From NCBI GenBank assembly GCA_964507325.1, contig CAZDQL010000045.1, forward strand, positions 1 through 48,832: 48,832 nt of DNA. The letters are read 5' to 3'. A program made the position numbers and the translations under genes. A model generated the notes under the pieces. It saw only the letters and a program-made list of their open reading frames with translations. It had not been told where the DNA came from and did not search any database. The number at the start of each line of letters is the position of its first letter. Within the stretch, counting starts at the first letter, position 1. This stretch comes from CAZDQL01 sp964507325. Its GTDB lineage: Bacteria; Planctomycetota; UBA1135; GCA-002686595. This document shows, piece by piece, positions 41,424-48,832 of this stretch.

Positions 41424-43484
41424 ATGACCCTGGACTCCCGGGCTCCCTCCCCCCTCCTCCGCCTCCCTCGACTCGCCGCCTTGGCGCTCCCCGCCCTGCT
41501 CGCCCTGGCCGCCCCGCGACCCGCCCACTGCGGCGAGGAGCCGATCTCGATCGACGGTCAAGGCCGCGTGCACCCGCGGCGGCTGCTGGTCGCTCCCCAC
41601 GCAGCAGAGGGCGGCCTCGCCGACGCCGTGCGCCGGGCGGCGGAGGTCGAGGCGGCCTTGGCGCGGGCGGGAACCCACACCCTGCGCGACCTGCCCCAGA
41701 TCGGTTGGCGGGTGGTCGAGCTCGAAGACTCGGATCTCCTCGCTGCCAAGGCCCGCCTGGAGCAGAGCGGTCTCTTCCGCCACGTCTCCCTCGACCACGC
41801 CATGCAGCTGGCCCACGTGCCCAACGATCCCTATTGGCCGCAGTGGCACATGCTCCAGATCCGCGCCGATCTGGCCTGGGATCTCGAGCGCGGAGACCCG
41901 GCGGTGAGCGTGGCGGTGATCGACACCGGCATCGAGGTCAGCCACCCCGACCTGGCTGCCAACATGTGGACCAACCCCGGCGAGACGGCGGGCAACGGCG
42001 TGGACGACGACGGGAACGGCTACGTCGACGACGTCTACGGGTACGACTTCGCCTACGACGACTCCGACCCCGACGACGTCTACGGGCACGGCACCCCCTG
42101 CGCCGGGATCGTGGCCGCGGTACAGGACAACTCCATCGGGGTCACCGGCGTCGCGCCGGGGTGTCGGGTAGGGGCGCTCAAGGCGGCGATCGACAGCGGT
42201 TACCTCTACGACTCCGCCGTCGTTCCCGCCCTGCTCTACGCCGCCGACATGGGCTTCCAGGTCGCGTCGATGAGCTTCTACGGCGACCAGGTGACCCCCG
42301 CCCAGGGGGACGCCATCGCCTACTGCCACACCCAGGGCCTCCTGCCGGTGGCCGCGGCGGGGAACGACTATCAGGTCCTGCCCTACTACCCCGCCGCCTT
42401 CGAGGGGACCCTGGCGGTGGGATCCACCGGCGGGGGGGACGTGCGCTCCTGGTTCTCCAACTACGGGACCTGGGTCGGGGTCGCCGCGCCCGGGGAGGGA
42501 ACCTCCTCCTGCGTCACCGGAGGCAGCTACACCACCGGCTTCAGCGGCACCTCGGCGGCCTGTCCGCACGCCGCCGGCTTGGCGGCCCTGCTCTTCAGCG
42601 CCGCGCCGACCGCGACCGCCGCGGAGGTGCGGGCCGCCATCGAGGACACGGCCGTGCTCCTGAACGAGCCCCCCTACGGCACCTGGGCCGCCTACGGCCG
42701 CATCGACGCGCGCGCCGCCGTCGAGCGCATCCTCGGCATGAGCTCCGGCTCGGTCTCCGCGCGCTTGGACTTCGTCAGTCCCTCCGGCGGCGCCCTGCCC
42801 TGCGTGCCCCACGGGGTCGTCGCCAGGGCTCCGGGGGTGCGCCTCCACGGCGTGGGGTTCGAGGAGCCGAGCCTCGCCGTCCTGCACGACGGGGCTCCCC
42901 TGACGTTGAAGCACCAGGGGCGCCGGGTGGTGAGGGTCCCCGCCCCCGAGACCTACACCGGATTGCTCGAGCTCGAGGTGGGGGGGCTGGTGGTCGACTC
43001 CCTCGTCTGGGAGCCCGCCCTCGGCTGGCTCTACACGCCGACCGACGCCTGCACCCACGCCGGCGGCTCCGCCGAGGTGGACGGGGGGTTCTGGGAGCTC
43101 TACCGCGCGGACGGCACGCGCCTCACCTGCACGCGGGGAGATGGCGGTCGGATCCAACTCTTGCTGCCGATCCGCGACGTGCGGTTGCTCGCCAGCTCCG
43201 AGGGCTGGCTCGAGTTCACGCGCTCCTACACCAACACGTCGGGGGGGGTGGAGACGGTCCGGCTCTACGACTGGAGCACGGGGAGCTACCCCTACGGGAG
43301 CTGGGAGACGATCTCGACCCGCACGATCAGCTCCAGCACCGAGGAGGCCCTCGAGCTCGACCTCACCGGGGATCCGACGCGCTTCCTGGACGTGGCCGGT
43401 ACGGTTTACGTCGAGGTCGAGACCGACGGCGTGTCGTGGAATGGGGAGCTGCGGGCGGACGCGCTGCGACTTAGAGTGCGCTGA
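41424..43484 (+). CDS. Secreted subtilisin-like (S8) serine protease
   Basis: This 686-residue protease has an Ala/Leu-rich signal peptide (to about 36). A propeptide-like region follows (about 40-130, including QIGWRVVELEDSD). The catalytic triad is visible: Asp167 in AVIDTGIEVSHPD, His222 in YGHGTPCAG and Ser377 in SGTSAACPHAAG, with the oxyanion region AAAGNDYQ. A repeated Asp/Asn stretch (DDDGNGYVDDVYGYD) after the Asp motif is usual in calcium-binding subtilases. The last ~230 residues are a beta-rich C-terminal domain with RSYTNTSGGVE. It is expected to act outside the cytoplasm. The stop codon overlaps the ATG of the next secreted protein. Confidence 0.93.
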   Translation: MTLDSRAPSPLLRLPRLAALALPALLALAAPRPAHCGEEPISIDGQGRVHPRRLLVAPHAAEGGLADAVRRAAEVEAALARAGTHTLRDLPQIGWRVVELEDSDLLAAKARLEQSGLFRHVSLDHAMQLAHVPNDPYWPQWHMLQIRADLAWDLERGDPAVSVAVIDTGIEVSHPDLAANMWTNPGETAGNGVDDDGNGYVDDVYGYDFAYDDSDPDDVYGHGTPCAGIVAAVQDNSIGVTGVAPGCRVGALKAAIDSGYLYDSAVVPALLYAADMGFQVASMSFYGDQVTPAQGDAIAYCHTQGLLPVAAAGNDYQVLPYYPAAFEGTLAVGSTGGGDVRSWFSNYGTWVGVAAPGEGTSSCVTGGSYTTGFSGTSAACPHAAGLAALLFSAAPTATAAEVRAAIEDTAVLLNEPPYGTWAAYGRIDARAAVERILGMSSGSVSARLDFVSPSGGALPCVPHGVVARAPGVRLHGVGFEEPSLAVLHDGAPLTLKHQGRRVVRVPAPETYTGLLELEVGGLVVDSLVWEPALGWLYTPTDACTHAGGSAEVDGGFWELYRADGTRLTCTRGDGGRIQLLLPIRDVRLLASSEGWLEFTRSYTNTSGGVETVRLYDWSTGSYPYGSWETISTRTISSSTEEALELDLTGDPTRFLDVAGTVYVEVETDGVSWNGELRADALRLRVR

Positions 43485-46400
43485 TGGATACCACGATCCG
43501 AATCTGCGCCGCGGCGGCGCTCCTCCTGCCCGTCGCGGCCCAGAGCTCGGCGGTCTTCAGGCTCGACGGGGCGACCCACGGCCACGGTCAGCTCCTGCCC
43601 CATCGCATCGTCGAGCTCGACGCGAACGGCAACCCCACGGGGCCCGTGATCGACGTGCGGACCCTGGGCGATCTGGCGGAGAACCTGCTGCCGAACAACC
43701 CCCTGCTGCCGCGCGTGCCCTTCCCCGTCACCGCCCAGCTCCCGGGCGGGGCGCCGGGGAACCACTACTTCGCCCTGCGCTTCACCGGGGAGCTGGACGT
43801 GGACTCGATCCTCGACCCCACGGTGGCGGGGCTGGCGAACAGCTCCCTCACGGGGGCGATCGCGCTGACCGGGATCGATCCGCTCACCGGGCAGGTGATC
43901 CCCCTGGTGGGGCGCGCCTTCGTGGCGGGCAAGACCTACGCCGGGACTCCGTCCGGGGGCGTGCTGCCCTTCCAGAGCTGGATCACCGTGCAGGGGGGCC
44001 AGCTCGTACCGACGGCGATCGACAACGACGGGAACGGGGTCCCCGACGGCTTGGGCTTCCCCGGCACCGAGAGCGGCTTCCCCGGCGACCTGGACCTGGT
44101 GCGCCGCGACACCTTCCTCTTCGTGGCGGACACCGACGGCGACCTCGCGACCCACGAGACCTTCCCCGCGGGCTTCCAGCTGGCGGTGAGGGCGGTCACC
44201 GCGGTGACGAGCAAGGACGGCCGGCCGCTGGCCGAGAGCGTCTCCGCATCCGTCACCGTCGGACCCGACCTCCTCAGCCCCGAGCTGCGGAAGGGGCCGC
44301 CGCCCCTCTTTCTTCCGTGCATCGATCCGGCCCCGGGGGACCTGAACGTCGACCCGAGGACCGACGTCACCTTCTGCTTCACCGAGGATCTGCAGCCGCT
44401 GACCGTGGGCCCCTTCCACGGCGACCTCGCGGGACCCTCGGGGGCGATCCAGCTCACCTTCGGTCCCGCGACGATGAGCTCATCGATGCCGATCACGGCG
44501 CGACCGGCGAGCGTCTTCGACCTGGCGAGCTGGGTGCTCACGCCCGGCTTCCCCTTCCCCGGGGAGAGCCAGATCGACGTGCACTTGTTTCCCGGGGAGC
44601 TGGAGGACCTGGACGCGAACGCGAACCTCCTGGCGGCGGCCTCCTTCTTCGTGACCGGCGCGGGACCGGGGCTGGTGAACGCTCCCGTGGCGCCCGACGC
44701 GATCCTGGTGGGACTCGCGTCGCCCGAGGGGGGGCTCTCGGTCATCGACCTGAACGGCTTCGGCGCCTCGACCGGCTCTCCGCGCTACGACTTCAGCCAG
44801 ACGGCTCCGGTCCAGGCCGACAGCAACTACCCCGACAACCCCAACGTGCGCTTCCAGGGGACGCAGCTGGGATTGCAGCCGGGCACGACGACCCTGGACG
44901 GTGGTTCGGCCGGGGTCTTCACGCTCACCCTCGACGCGAATCTGCAGCAGAACCTGATCGGTAGGGGGACGGTGCTCGACGTGGCGGACCTGGCTCTCGG
45001 GCACGCCCTCGACGGCACCTTCAACAACGCGCCAGCCCCCTTCGGCTGTCAGGCGGGGGGTGGCGACGTCTGCGCGCTCCGCGGACTCAAGGTCCTGTCG
45101 GTCGACTACGGGGGCGCCGGCGCCCTCGTCCCGAACTTCACCGGCCTGGGGGCCCACAACGTCCCGGGGGCGGAGAACCCGATCTCGTGGGCGCCACACC
45201 CCAACCCGCCGCCGCTGACCTTCCCGGGGTTGTGCCAGTCGCCCTTCCTGCCCGCCGAACAGCCGACCTCGGTGGACTACGCGCTCGGCACGCCGCCGCT
45301 GCAGAACCTGCTCGTGCCCGGCGATCCCTTCGGGGACCCGACCGTCAACCCGCCGATCCCTCCCTCGGGCCTGCTCGCCTTGCAGCAGAACGCCCACTTC
45401 GTGGGTCCGACCCAGGGCCAGGTGAACATCGCCAACTGCCTGCAGCACATGGTGGCGCAGCAGGTGGGGCACTTCGTGTACGTCGTCGACCGCGCTCGGG
45501 ACGAGGTGGTGGTCCTCAACTCGAACCGCATGGTTGTGATCGACCGCATCGCCGTGCCCGGGGCGGCTCGGCTCGCGCTGGGTACCAGCCTCGACTACCT
45601 GGCGATCACCCAGCGCGGACCCGGGAGCGTGAGCTTCCTGGACGTGGATCCCTACTCGGCCACCTTCCACCAGATCGTGAAGACGACCCAGGTGGGGGTG
45701 CTGCCGGCGGGGATCGCCTGGGACCCCGGGAACGAGGACGTTCTGGTCTGCAACTCGGGCGATGGCAGCCTGTCGGTGATCTCCGCCTTCAGCCTGACGG
45801 TGCGCAAGACGGTGACGAACCTGCTCACCCAACCGCTCGACGTGGTGATCACCCCCAGGCAGATCGGTTTCGGCTTCGACCGTCACGTCTACTTCGCTTG
45901 GATCCTGCAGCGGGACGGCTCGCTGGCGATCTTCGAGTCGGGGCCGAGCGGCATCGGGGGCTGGGGCTACGACGACGTGATCGGGCTGGTGCCCTACCGG
46001 TTCCAGGTCCCCAAGGCGATCCAGCCCCTCCCCGACGACCTGCGCGGCGGCGTGGTGATCGCCCATGAGGGGTCGTTCGACGCCGCGGGGAATCCGGGGG
46101 CCCTCGGCGAGGGTGCGGTCTCGCGGCTGGTGATCGACTCCGCCCTGATGGGGCCGCAGCTACTCACCGCCGCGGACCACGGCACCCCCCAGTTCCGCAA
46201 CATGCAGTTCGCGGTGGAGGTCTCGGTCGGGGAAGAGGTGCTCTCGGGCATCCCGGTCGACCTGGCCTTCGACGACCTCGTCAACGTGGGCGCCCTCCCC
46301 AACGTGCACTCCCCCTTCAGCGCGGGGGCGCCGGCGCCCCTGAACGGCAAGGGGCTCGTGCGCGCCGTCCTCCCGGGGGTGTTCCAGGGGGTGAGCGCGC

Positions 46401-46576
46401 CGGCGCACCTGCTGGTGGCCGTACCGCGGCCCAGCGCGGGGGGTGCTGGATTGGTGGACGTGCTGCAGCTCTGGATGGCGGGGCTGCCCCGTCTGGACGT
46501 CGACGCCTTCGAGCCGGGAGTGCAATCGGTGCGGGCGGCCCGGCCGACGGTCCTGGGGCACTACTTCCGGCAATGA
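43484..46576 (+). CDS. Secreted beta-propeller protein with Ig-like domains
   Basis: This 1,030-residue protein has a short signal (AAALLLPVAAQSS). The first ~400 residues look like beta-sandwich domains of the kind that read DVNVDPRTDVTFCFTEDL (Ig-like SbsA style). Residues ~620-830 carry beta-propeller-type repeats: FVYVVDRARDEVVVLNSNRM, YLAITQRGPGSVSFLDVDP and LVCNSGDGSLSVISAF, like YncE-type proteins. Metal-binding or lipid anchors are not seen. The ATG overlaps the protease stop by 1 bp, so the two are coupled, and the protein might be a protease partner or substrate. Function unknown. A hairpin follows. Confidence 0.8.
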   Translation: MDTTIRICAAAALLLPVAAQSSAVFRLDGATHGHGQLLPHRIVELDANGNPTGPVIDVRTLGDLAENLLPNNPLLPRVPFPVTAQLPGGAPGNHYFALRFTGELDVDSILDPTVAGLANSSLTGAIALTGIDPLTGQVIPLVGRAFVAGKTYAGTPSGGVLPFQSWITVQGGQLVPTAIDNDGNGVPDGLGFPGTESGFPGDLDLVRRDTFLFVADTDGDLATHETFPAGFQLAVRAVTAVTSKDGRPLAESVSASVTVGPDLLSPELRKGPPPLFLPCIDPAPGDLNVDPRTDVTFCFTEDLQPLTVGPFHGDLAGPSGAIQLTFGPATMSSSMPITARPASVFDLASWVLTPGFPFPGESQIDVHLFPGELEDLDANANLLAAASFFVTGAGPGLVNAPVAPDAILVGLASPEGGLSVIDLNGFGASTGSPRYDFSQTAPVQADSNYPDNPNVRFQGTQLGLQPGTTTLDGGSAGVFTLTLDANLQQNLIGRGTVLDVADLALGHALDGTFNNAPAPFGCQAGGGDVCALRGLKVLSVDYGGAGALVPNFTGLGAHNVPGAENPISWAPHPNPPPLTFPGLCQSPFLPAEQPTSVDYALGTPPLQNLLVPGDPFGDPTVNPPIPPSGLLALQQNAHFVGPTQGQVNIANCLQHMVAQQVGHFVYVVDRARDEVVVLNSNRMVVIDRIAVPGAARLALGTSLDYLAITQRGPGSVSFLDVDPYSATFHQIVKTTQVGVLPAGIAWDPGNEDVLVCNSGDGSLSVISAFSLTVRKTVTNLLTQPLDVVITPRQIGFGFDRHVYFAWILQRDGSLAIFESGPSGIGGWGYDDVIGLVPYRFQVPKAIQPLPDDLRGGVVIAHEGSFDAAGNPGALGEGAVSRLVIDSALMGPQLLTAADHGTPQFRNMQFAVEVSVGEEVLSGIPVDLAFDDLVNVGALPNVHSPFSAGAPAPLNGKGLVRAVLPGVFQGVSAPAHLLVAVPRPSAGGAGLVDVLQLWMAGLPRLDVDAFEPGVQSVRAARPTVLGHYFRQ

Positions 46577-46579
46577 GGG

Positions 46580-46601
46580 GCGGGGCAGCTAGCTGCCCCG
46601 C
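46580..46601. terminator. Perfect 22-nt palindrome between convergent genes
   Basis: GCGGGGCAGCT followed by its exact inverse complement lies between the stop codons of the propeller and the Cys-rich genes. It may end transcripts from both sides, although T-runs are short. Confidence 0.5.
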
Positions 46602-46625
46602 TCTCTCGTGTCATTGGTTCGAACG

Positions 46626-47921
46626 CTACTGGAGCGTGACGTGGGTCGCGTCCGTGAAGGTGCTGGTCGTCGGGATCCGGTACCAGGCCTGGAAGTTCCA
46701 GGTCTGGCCAGCGGAGTAGAAGGTGCCTGGGTGGCCCGGGACCGCGCCGACGCCGGCGCCATGGACGCCGTTGATCAGGTCGGTCTCGTACGGCGGGCCG
46801 TTCACACCAGCAATGAACAGGTCACCGATGTAGCGGCCGATGTTGCCGCCAAGGCAGAGATCACCATTCGCTCCGGGCGGGTCGGAGATCTGGCCTTGAG
46901 TGGCGCTGACCATGGCATAGCCCACGAACATGCCGGTCATGTCGCTGTGGGTCAGGACCAGGCCGGTAGCTTTGGTGCAGTCGTTCAGACGGGTGGTACC
47001 GGTGTTGTTGTCCCCGCAGTACGGGTTGTCGCACAACACCGTGTCGCAGTCCCTGTTGCAGTCACCGAAGAGCACTATCCAGAAGTGGCCGGGAGGCGTG
47101 ATCGAGCCCGTGCAGGCCACCGGCTGGGCGACGTAGCCGCCGAACCAGTAGCAGCCGTTCAGCTCGTCGATCGCGAAGAAGTCCTGCGCACCGAGGCCGA
47201 CGGCCTCCGGCGTGCACGCGCTGGGCGTGGTGTTGTAGCAGGTCTCACGACCCGGGGTGACCCAGGTGTCGTCGTAGCCAGCCAGCAGCGGGCCCGTGAA
47301 GGCGGTCCCGGGTTGGATGTAACGAGCACCCCAGCCGAAGGAGTCGAGGTTCAGGTCGGCGTCGTAGCCGGGGTAGCAGCTGCCACCGCCGCCTTCCGCC
47401 TGGAAGCAGACCTCATAGCCCGAGCCGGCGATGTCGATCGTCACGATCCAGCAGCCGCCAATCGGAAGGCCGGTGACGATGAAGGTCGCACCGGTCTGGT
47501 TGAGGCAGCTGGTCGGGGTCGAGATGTCGTCGCAGGGCGAGTAGGCGTCGTACCAGCTGAACTCGACGCTCAGGGCGGTATCGGAGCAGCAGTAGGCGAA
47601 CTGCCAGCCGTCCATCAGGTACTCGTCCTGAAGGCCGGTGTTGGGAGCGGGACGCCCCGTGCCGGGGATCACGCCCTCGTCGACCCCCAGGTAGCCGGAC
47701 CAGCCGGTGCCGTAGTAGCCGGAGGCGATGTCGGCGTGGAAGAACGGCGTGGGGGTGTAGTTGGCCTGCGCGCCAGCGCGGGTCCAAGTCCCGGTTTCGT
47801 AGTGATAGATGCCAGCGTCCTTGATGGGGGACGTGATCTTGACGGGCTGCACGGTCTGCTGGGCAGCGACCGTGGCACAGAGGACCAGCGCGCTGGCAGT
47901 CGCAAGTGAGGAACGAAGCAT
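46626..47921 (-). CDS. Secreted Cys-rich protein, paralogue of the next gene
   Basis: This is a 431-residue protein. The ATG at 47921 follows an AGGAGG with 8-nt spacing and gives a clean signal peptide (MLRSSLATASALVLCATVAAQQ). The mature protein is rich in Gly, Tyr, Asn and Cys, with no recognised catalytic motif. Conserved blocks include the CGDNNTGTTRLNDC segment and a C-terminus with QTWNFQAWYRIP. This style is common among exported proteins of planctomycete-like genomes. The C-terminal half is almost identical, in protein and DNA, to the partial gene at 48417, so the two are recent duplicates. A structural or surface role is guessed; no domain is known to me. Confidence 0.8.
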   Translation of the reverse strand: MLRSSLATASALVLCATVAAQQTVQPVKITSPIKDAGIYHYETGTWTRAGAQANYTPTPFFHADIASGYYGTGWSGYLGVDEGVIPGTGRPAPNTGLQDEYLMDGWQFAYCCSDTALSVEFSWYDAYSPCDDISTPTSCLNQTGATFIVTGLPIGGCWIVTIDIAGSGYEVCFQAEGGGGSCYPGYDADLNLDSFGWGARYIQPGTAFTGPLLAGYDDTWVTPGRETCYNTTPSACTPEAVGLGAQDFFAIDELNGCYWFGGYVAQPVACTGSITPPGHFWIVLFGDCNRDCDTVLCDNPYCGDNNTGTTRLNDCTKATGLVLTHSDMTGMFVGYAMVSATQGQISDPPGANGDLCLGGNIGRYIGDLFIAGVNGPPYETDLINGVHGAGVGAVPGHPGTFYSAGQTWNFQAWYRIPTTSTFTDATHVTLQ

Positions 47922-47972
47922 TGAGCAGTCCTCCTTGGCAGAGGAAGGAAGGTCGGGGGAGAACCTCAATTG

Positions 47973-48001
47973 GGTATACGCCCCCGCCCGCGAACCGTCA
48001 A
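47973..48001 (-). promoter_or_regulatory. Strong housekeeping promoter of the Cys-rich secreted protein
   Basis: On the minus strand, TTGACG (48001-47996), a 17-bp spacer and TATACC (47978-47973) match the sigma-70 consensus closely. The transcript would start near 47966, with a Shine-Dalgarno-bearing leader of about 45 nt. Confidence 0.75.
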
Positions 48002-48342
48002 CATCTGGCCAGTTGGGATGGCAGATCACAGATTGGGAGGCGAAAGGCCCCGACGCCTCCATCCGAATGATGATCTCCCTGGACGGGATGACACCGGCCA
48101 CCTCCGAGTCGTCTTGCAGTGGGCGATCTGGAGGACGAGCGCGAGACGGATCATCACAGCCGTTTCCTCTCCCCGGCCCTCCTCGAGGGCCGCCGCGGTC
48201 GCATGCGTGAAGTGGCAGATTCCCAGGACGCGGCTTTGGGTCGGGAGGTTCCACATGATATGCGCCTCCGCCCGCGAACCGTCGATGCGTAGGGTTTGGC
48301 ATACCCGCGTGAGCCCCCGCGACGGGCTCTTCACGTTCCATC
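48002..48342. other. Intergenic stretch between the Cys-rich paralogues
   Basis: No supported protein gene lies here. It contains a degenerate copy of the promoter (48259-48287) with 24 of 29 positions identical to 47975-48003, and TTGACG changed to TCGACG. Short open frames run through it on the minus strand, but none has a Shine-Dalgarno or recognisable motif. Confidence 0.5.
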
Positions 48343-48376
48343 AAAAGCGGCGCCGCTCCGAAGAGCGACGCCGCTG
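48343..48376 (-). terminator. Intrinsic terminator of the second Cys-rich gene
   Basis: On the minus strand, a 13-bp stem (48376-48364 and 48359-48347, one G-T pair) is closed by a TTCG tetraloop and followed by TTTT. It begins 40 bp after the stop codon. Confidence 0.75.
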
Positions 48377-48416
48377 TACACATCCAGCCGTCAGGCCGGA
48401 TCACGCCTTCCGGATC

Positions 48417-48832
48417 CTACTGAATCGTGACGTTGGTAGCGTCCGTGAAGGTGCTGTTCCCGGGGATGCGGTACCAGGCCTGGAAGTTCCAGGTCTGACC
48501 AGGGGCGTAGAAGACGCCGGGGTGGTTCGGGACTTTGCCGACGCCCCCACCCTCGCAGCCGTTGATGAGGTCGGTCTGGGCCGAGCCGCCCGGACAGAGG
48601 AACAGGTCACAAGTGTAGCGGCCGATGTTGCCGCCAAGGCAGAGATCACCAGTCGCTCCGGGCGGGTTGGAGACCAGGCCTTGCATGGCGCTGACCAAGG
48701 CATAGCCCGCGAGGCAGTTGGTCATGCTGCTGTGGGTCAGGACCAGGCCGGTGGCCCTGACGCAGTCGTTCAGACGCGTGGTACCGGTGTTGTTGTCCCC
48801 GCAGTAGGGGTTGTCACACTGAGTGGTGCCGC
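48417..48832 (-). CDS. Secreted Cys-rich protein, paralogue, C-terminal part only
   Basis: The frame is open to the last base, so the start lies beyond the window; about 138 residues remain. They are the homologous C-terminus of the 46626 gene: CDNPYCGDNNTGTTRLNDC, THSSMTNCLAGYALVSAM, GDLCLGGNIGRYTCDLF and the QTWNFQAWYRIP end. Some cysteines differ (RYTCDLFLCPGG has two more than its paralogue). The DNA identity over the shared part is high. It is followed by an intrinsic terminator, so each paralogue has its own transcript. Confidence 0.82.
   Translation of the reverse strand, partial: GTTQCDNPYCGDNNTGTTRLNDCVRATGLVLTHSSMTNCLAGYALVSAMQGLVSNPPGATGDLCLGGNIGRYTCDLFLCPGGSAQTDLINGCEGGGVGKVPNHPGVFYAPGQTWNFQAWYRIPGNSTFTDATNVTIQ

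Noticed and set aside
48026..48334. Small minus-strand gene between the Cys-rich paralogues
   Set aside because: No Shine-Dalgarno or recognisable motif, and it overlaps the decayed promoter copy; it could be a remnant, but it cannot be supported.

Overview
The window is very GC-rich (codons mostly end in G or C) and is packed with bacterial genes. It probably comes from a Gram-negative bacterium of the Planctomycetota or a similar lineage. The evidence for this is an LPS assembly set (LpxL-type acyltransferase, LptF/LptG-like permeases, GT4 and GT9 glycosyltransferases, LPS-kinase-like proteins), several very large secreted proteins of unknown function, lipoproteins with TPR-like repeats, a sulfatase-superfamily lipoprotein and an Acr3 arsenite pump. 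The lineage is an inference; there is no rRNA or other marker in the window.

Layout. 1-957: 3' part of an AzgA/NCS2 purine permease, meeting an LPS-kinase-like gene (936-1697, minus). 1698-2092: no protein gene; it holds a structured region ending in a strong intrinsic terminator. 2093-4068: aldehyde dehydrogenase overlapped by a GNAT acetyltransferase. 4100-10884: an apparent operon of UvrD/PcrA helicase, a minimal sigma-54-type AAA+ protein, a lipoprotein with a C-terminal CAP/SCP domain, and a membrane protein with an FHA-like domain. 10913-14211 (minus): LPS operon of a double kinase-like protein, a lauroyl-type acyltransferase and a GT4 glycosyltransferase. It diverges from an lptF-lptG pair (14467-16637), and a 198-bp MITE-like element sits between the two. 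16820-18178: NADP-type glutamate dehydrogenase with its own promoter and hairpin. 18362-22676: a large protein joining response-regulator-like regions to a PEP/pyruvate-binding domain, then a repeat lipoprotein. 22688-23716 (minus): GT9 heptosyltransferase-like gene. 23725-25935: a histidine kinase whose promoter and first codons are duplicated 170 bp upstream. 25969-27423 (minus): YbaK-type deacylase and a HEAT-like secreted protein. 27656-37114: a 2,093-residue secreted protein, a DUF3352-like secreted protein and a radical SAM enzyme. 37133-39499 (minus): sulfatase-like lipoprotein. 39689-41206: an arsenate reductase fused in front of an Acr3 pump. 41424-46576: a subtilisin-like protease overlapping a secreted beta-propeller protein. 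46626-48832 (minus): two paralogous Cys-rich secreted proteins, the second cut by the window edge.

Two themes recur. First, cell-envelope construction: the LPS genes on both sides of 14.2-14.5 kb together with many exported proteins. Second, a promoter pattern: at six genes a TANNNT hexamer ends 7 or 8 nt before the start codon, with no Shine-Dalgarno. This suggests leaderless transcripts, and it also helps choose start codons. Other genes (glutamate dehydrogenase, the 18362 gene, the 46626 gene) have ordinary promoters, leaders and Shine-Dalgarno sites.
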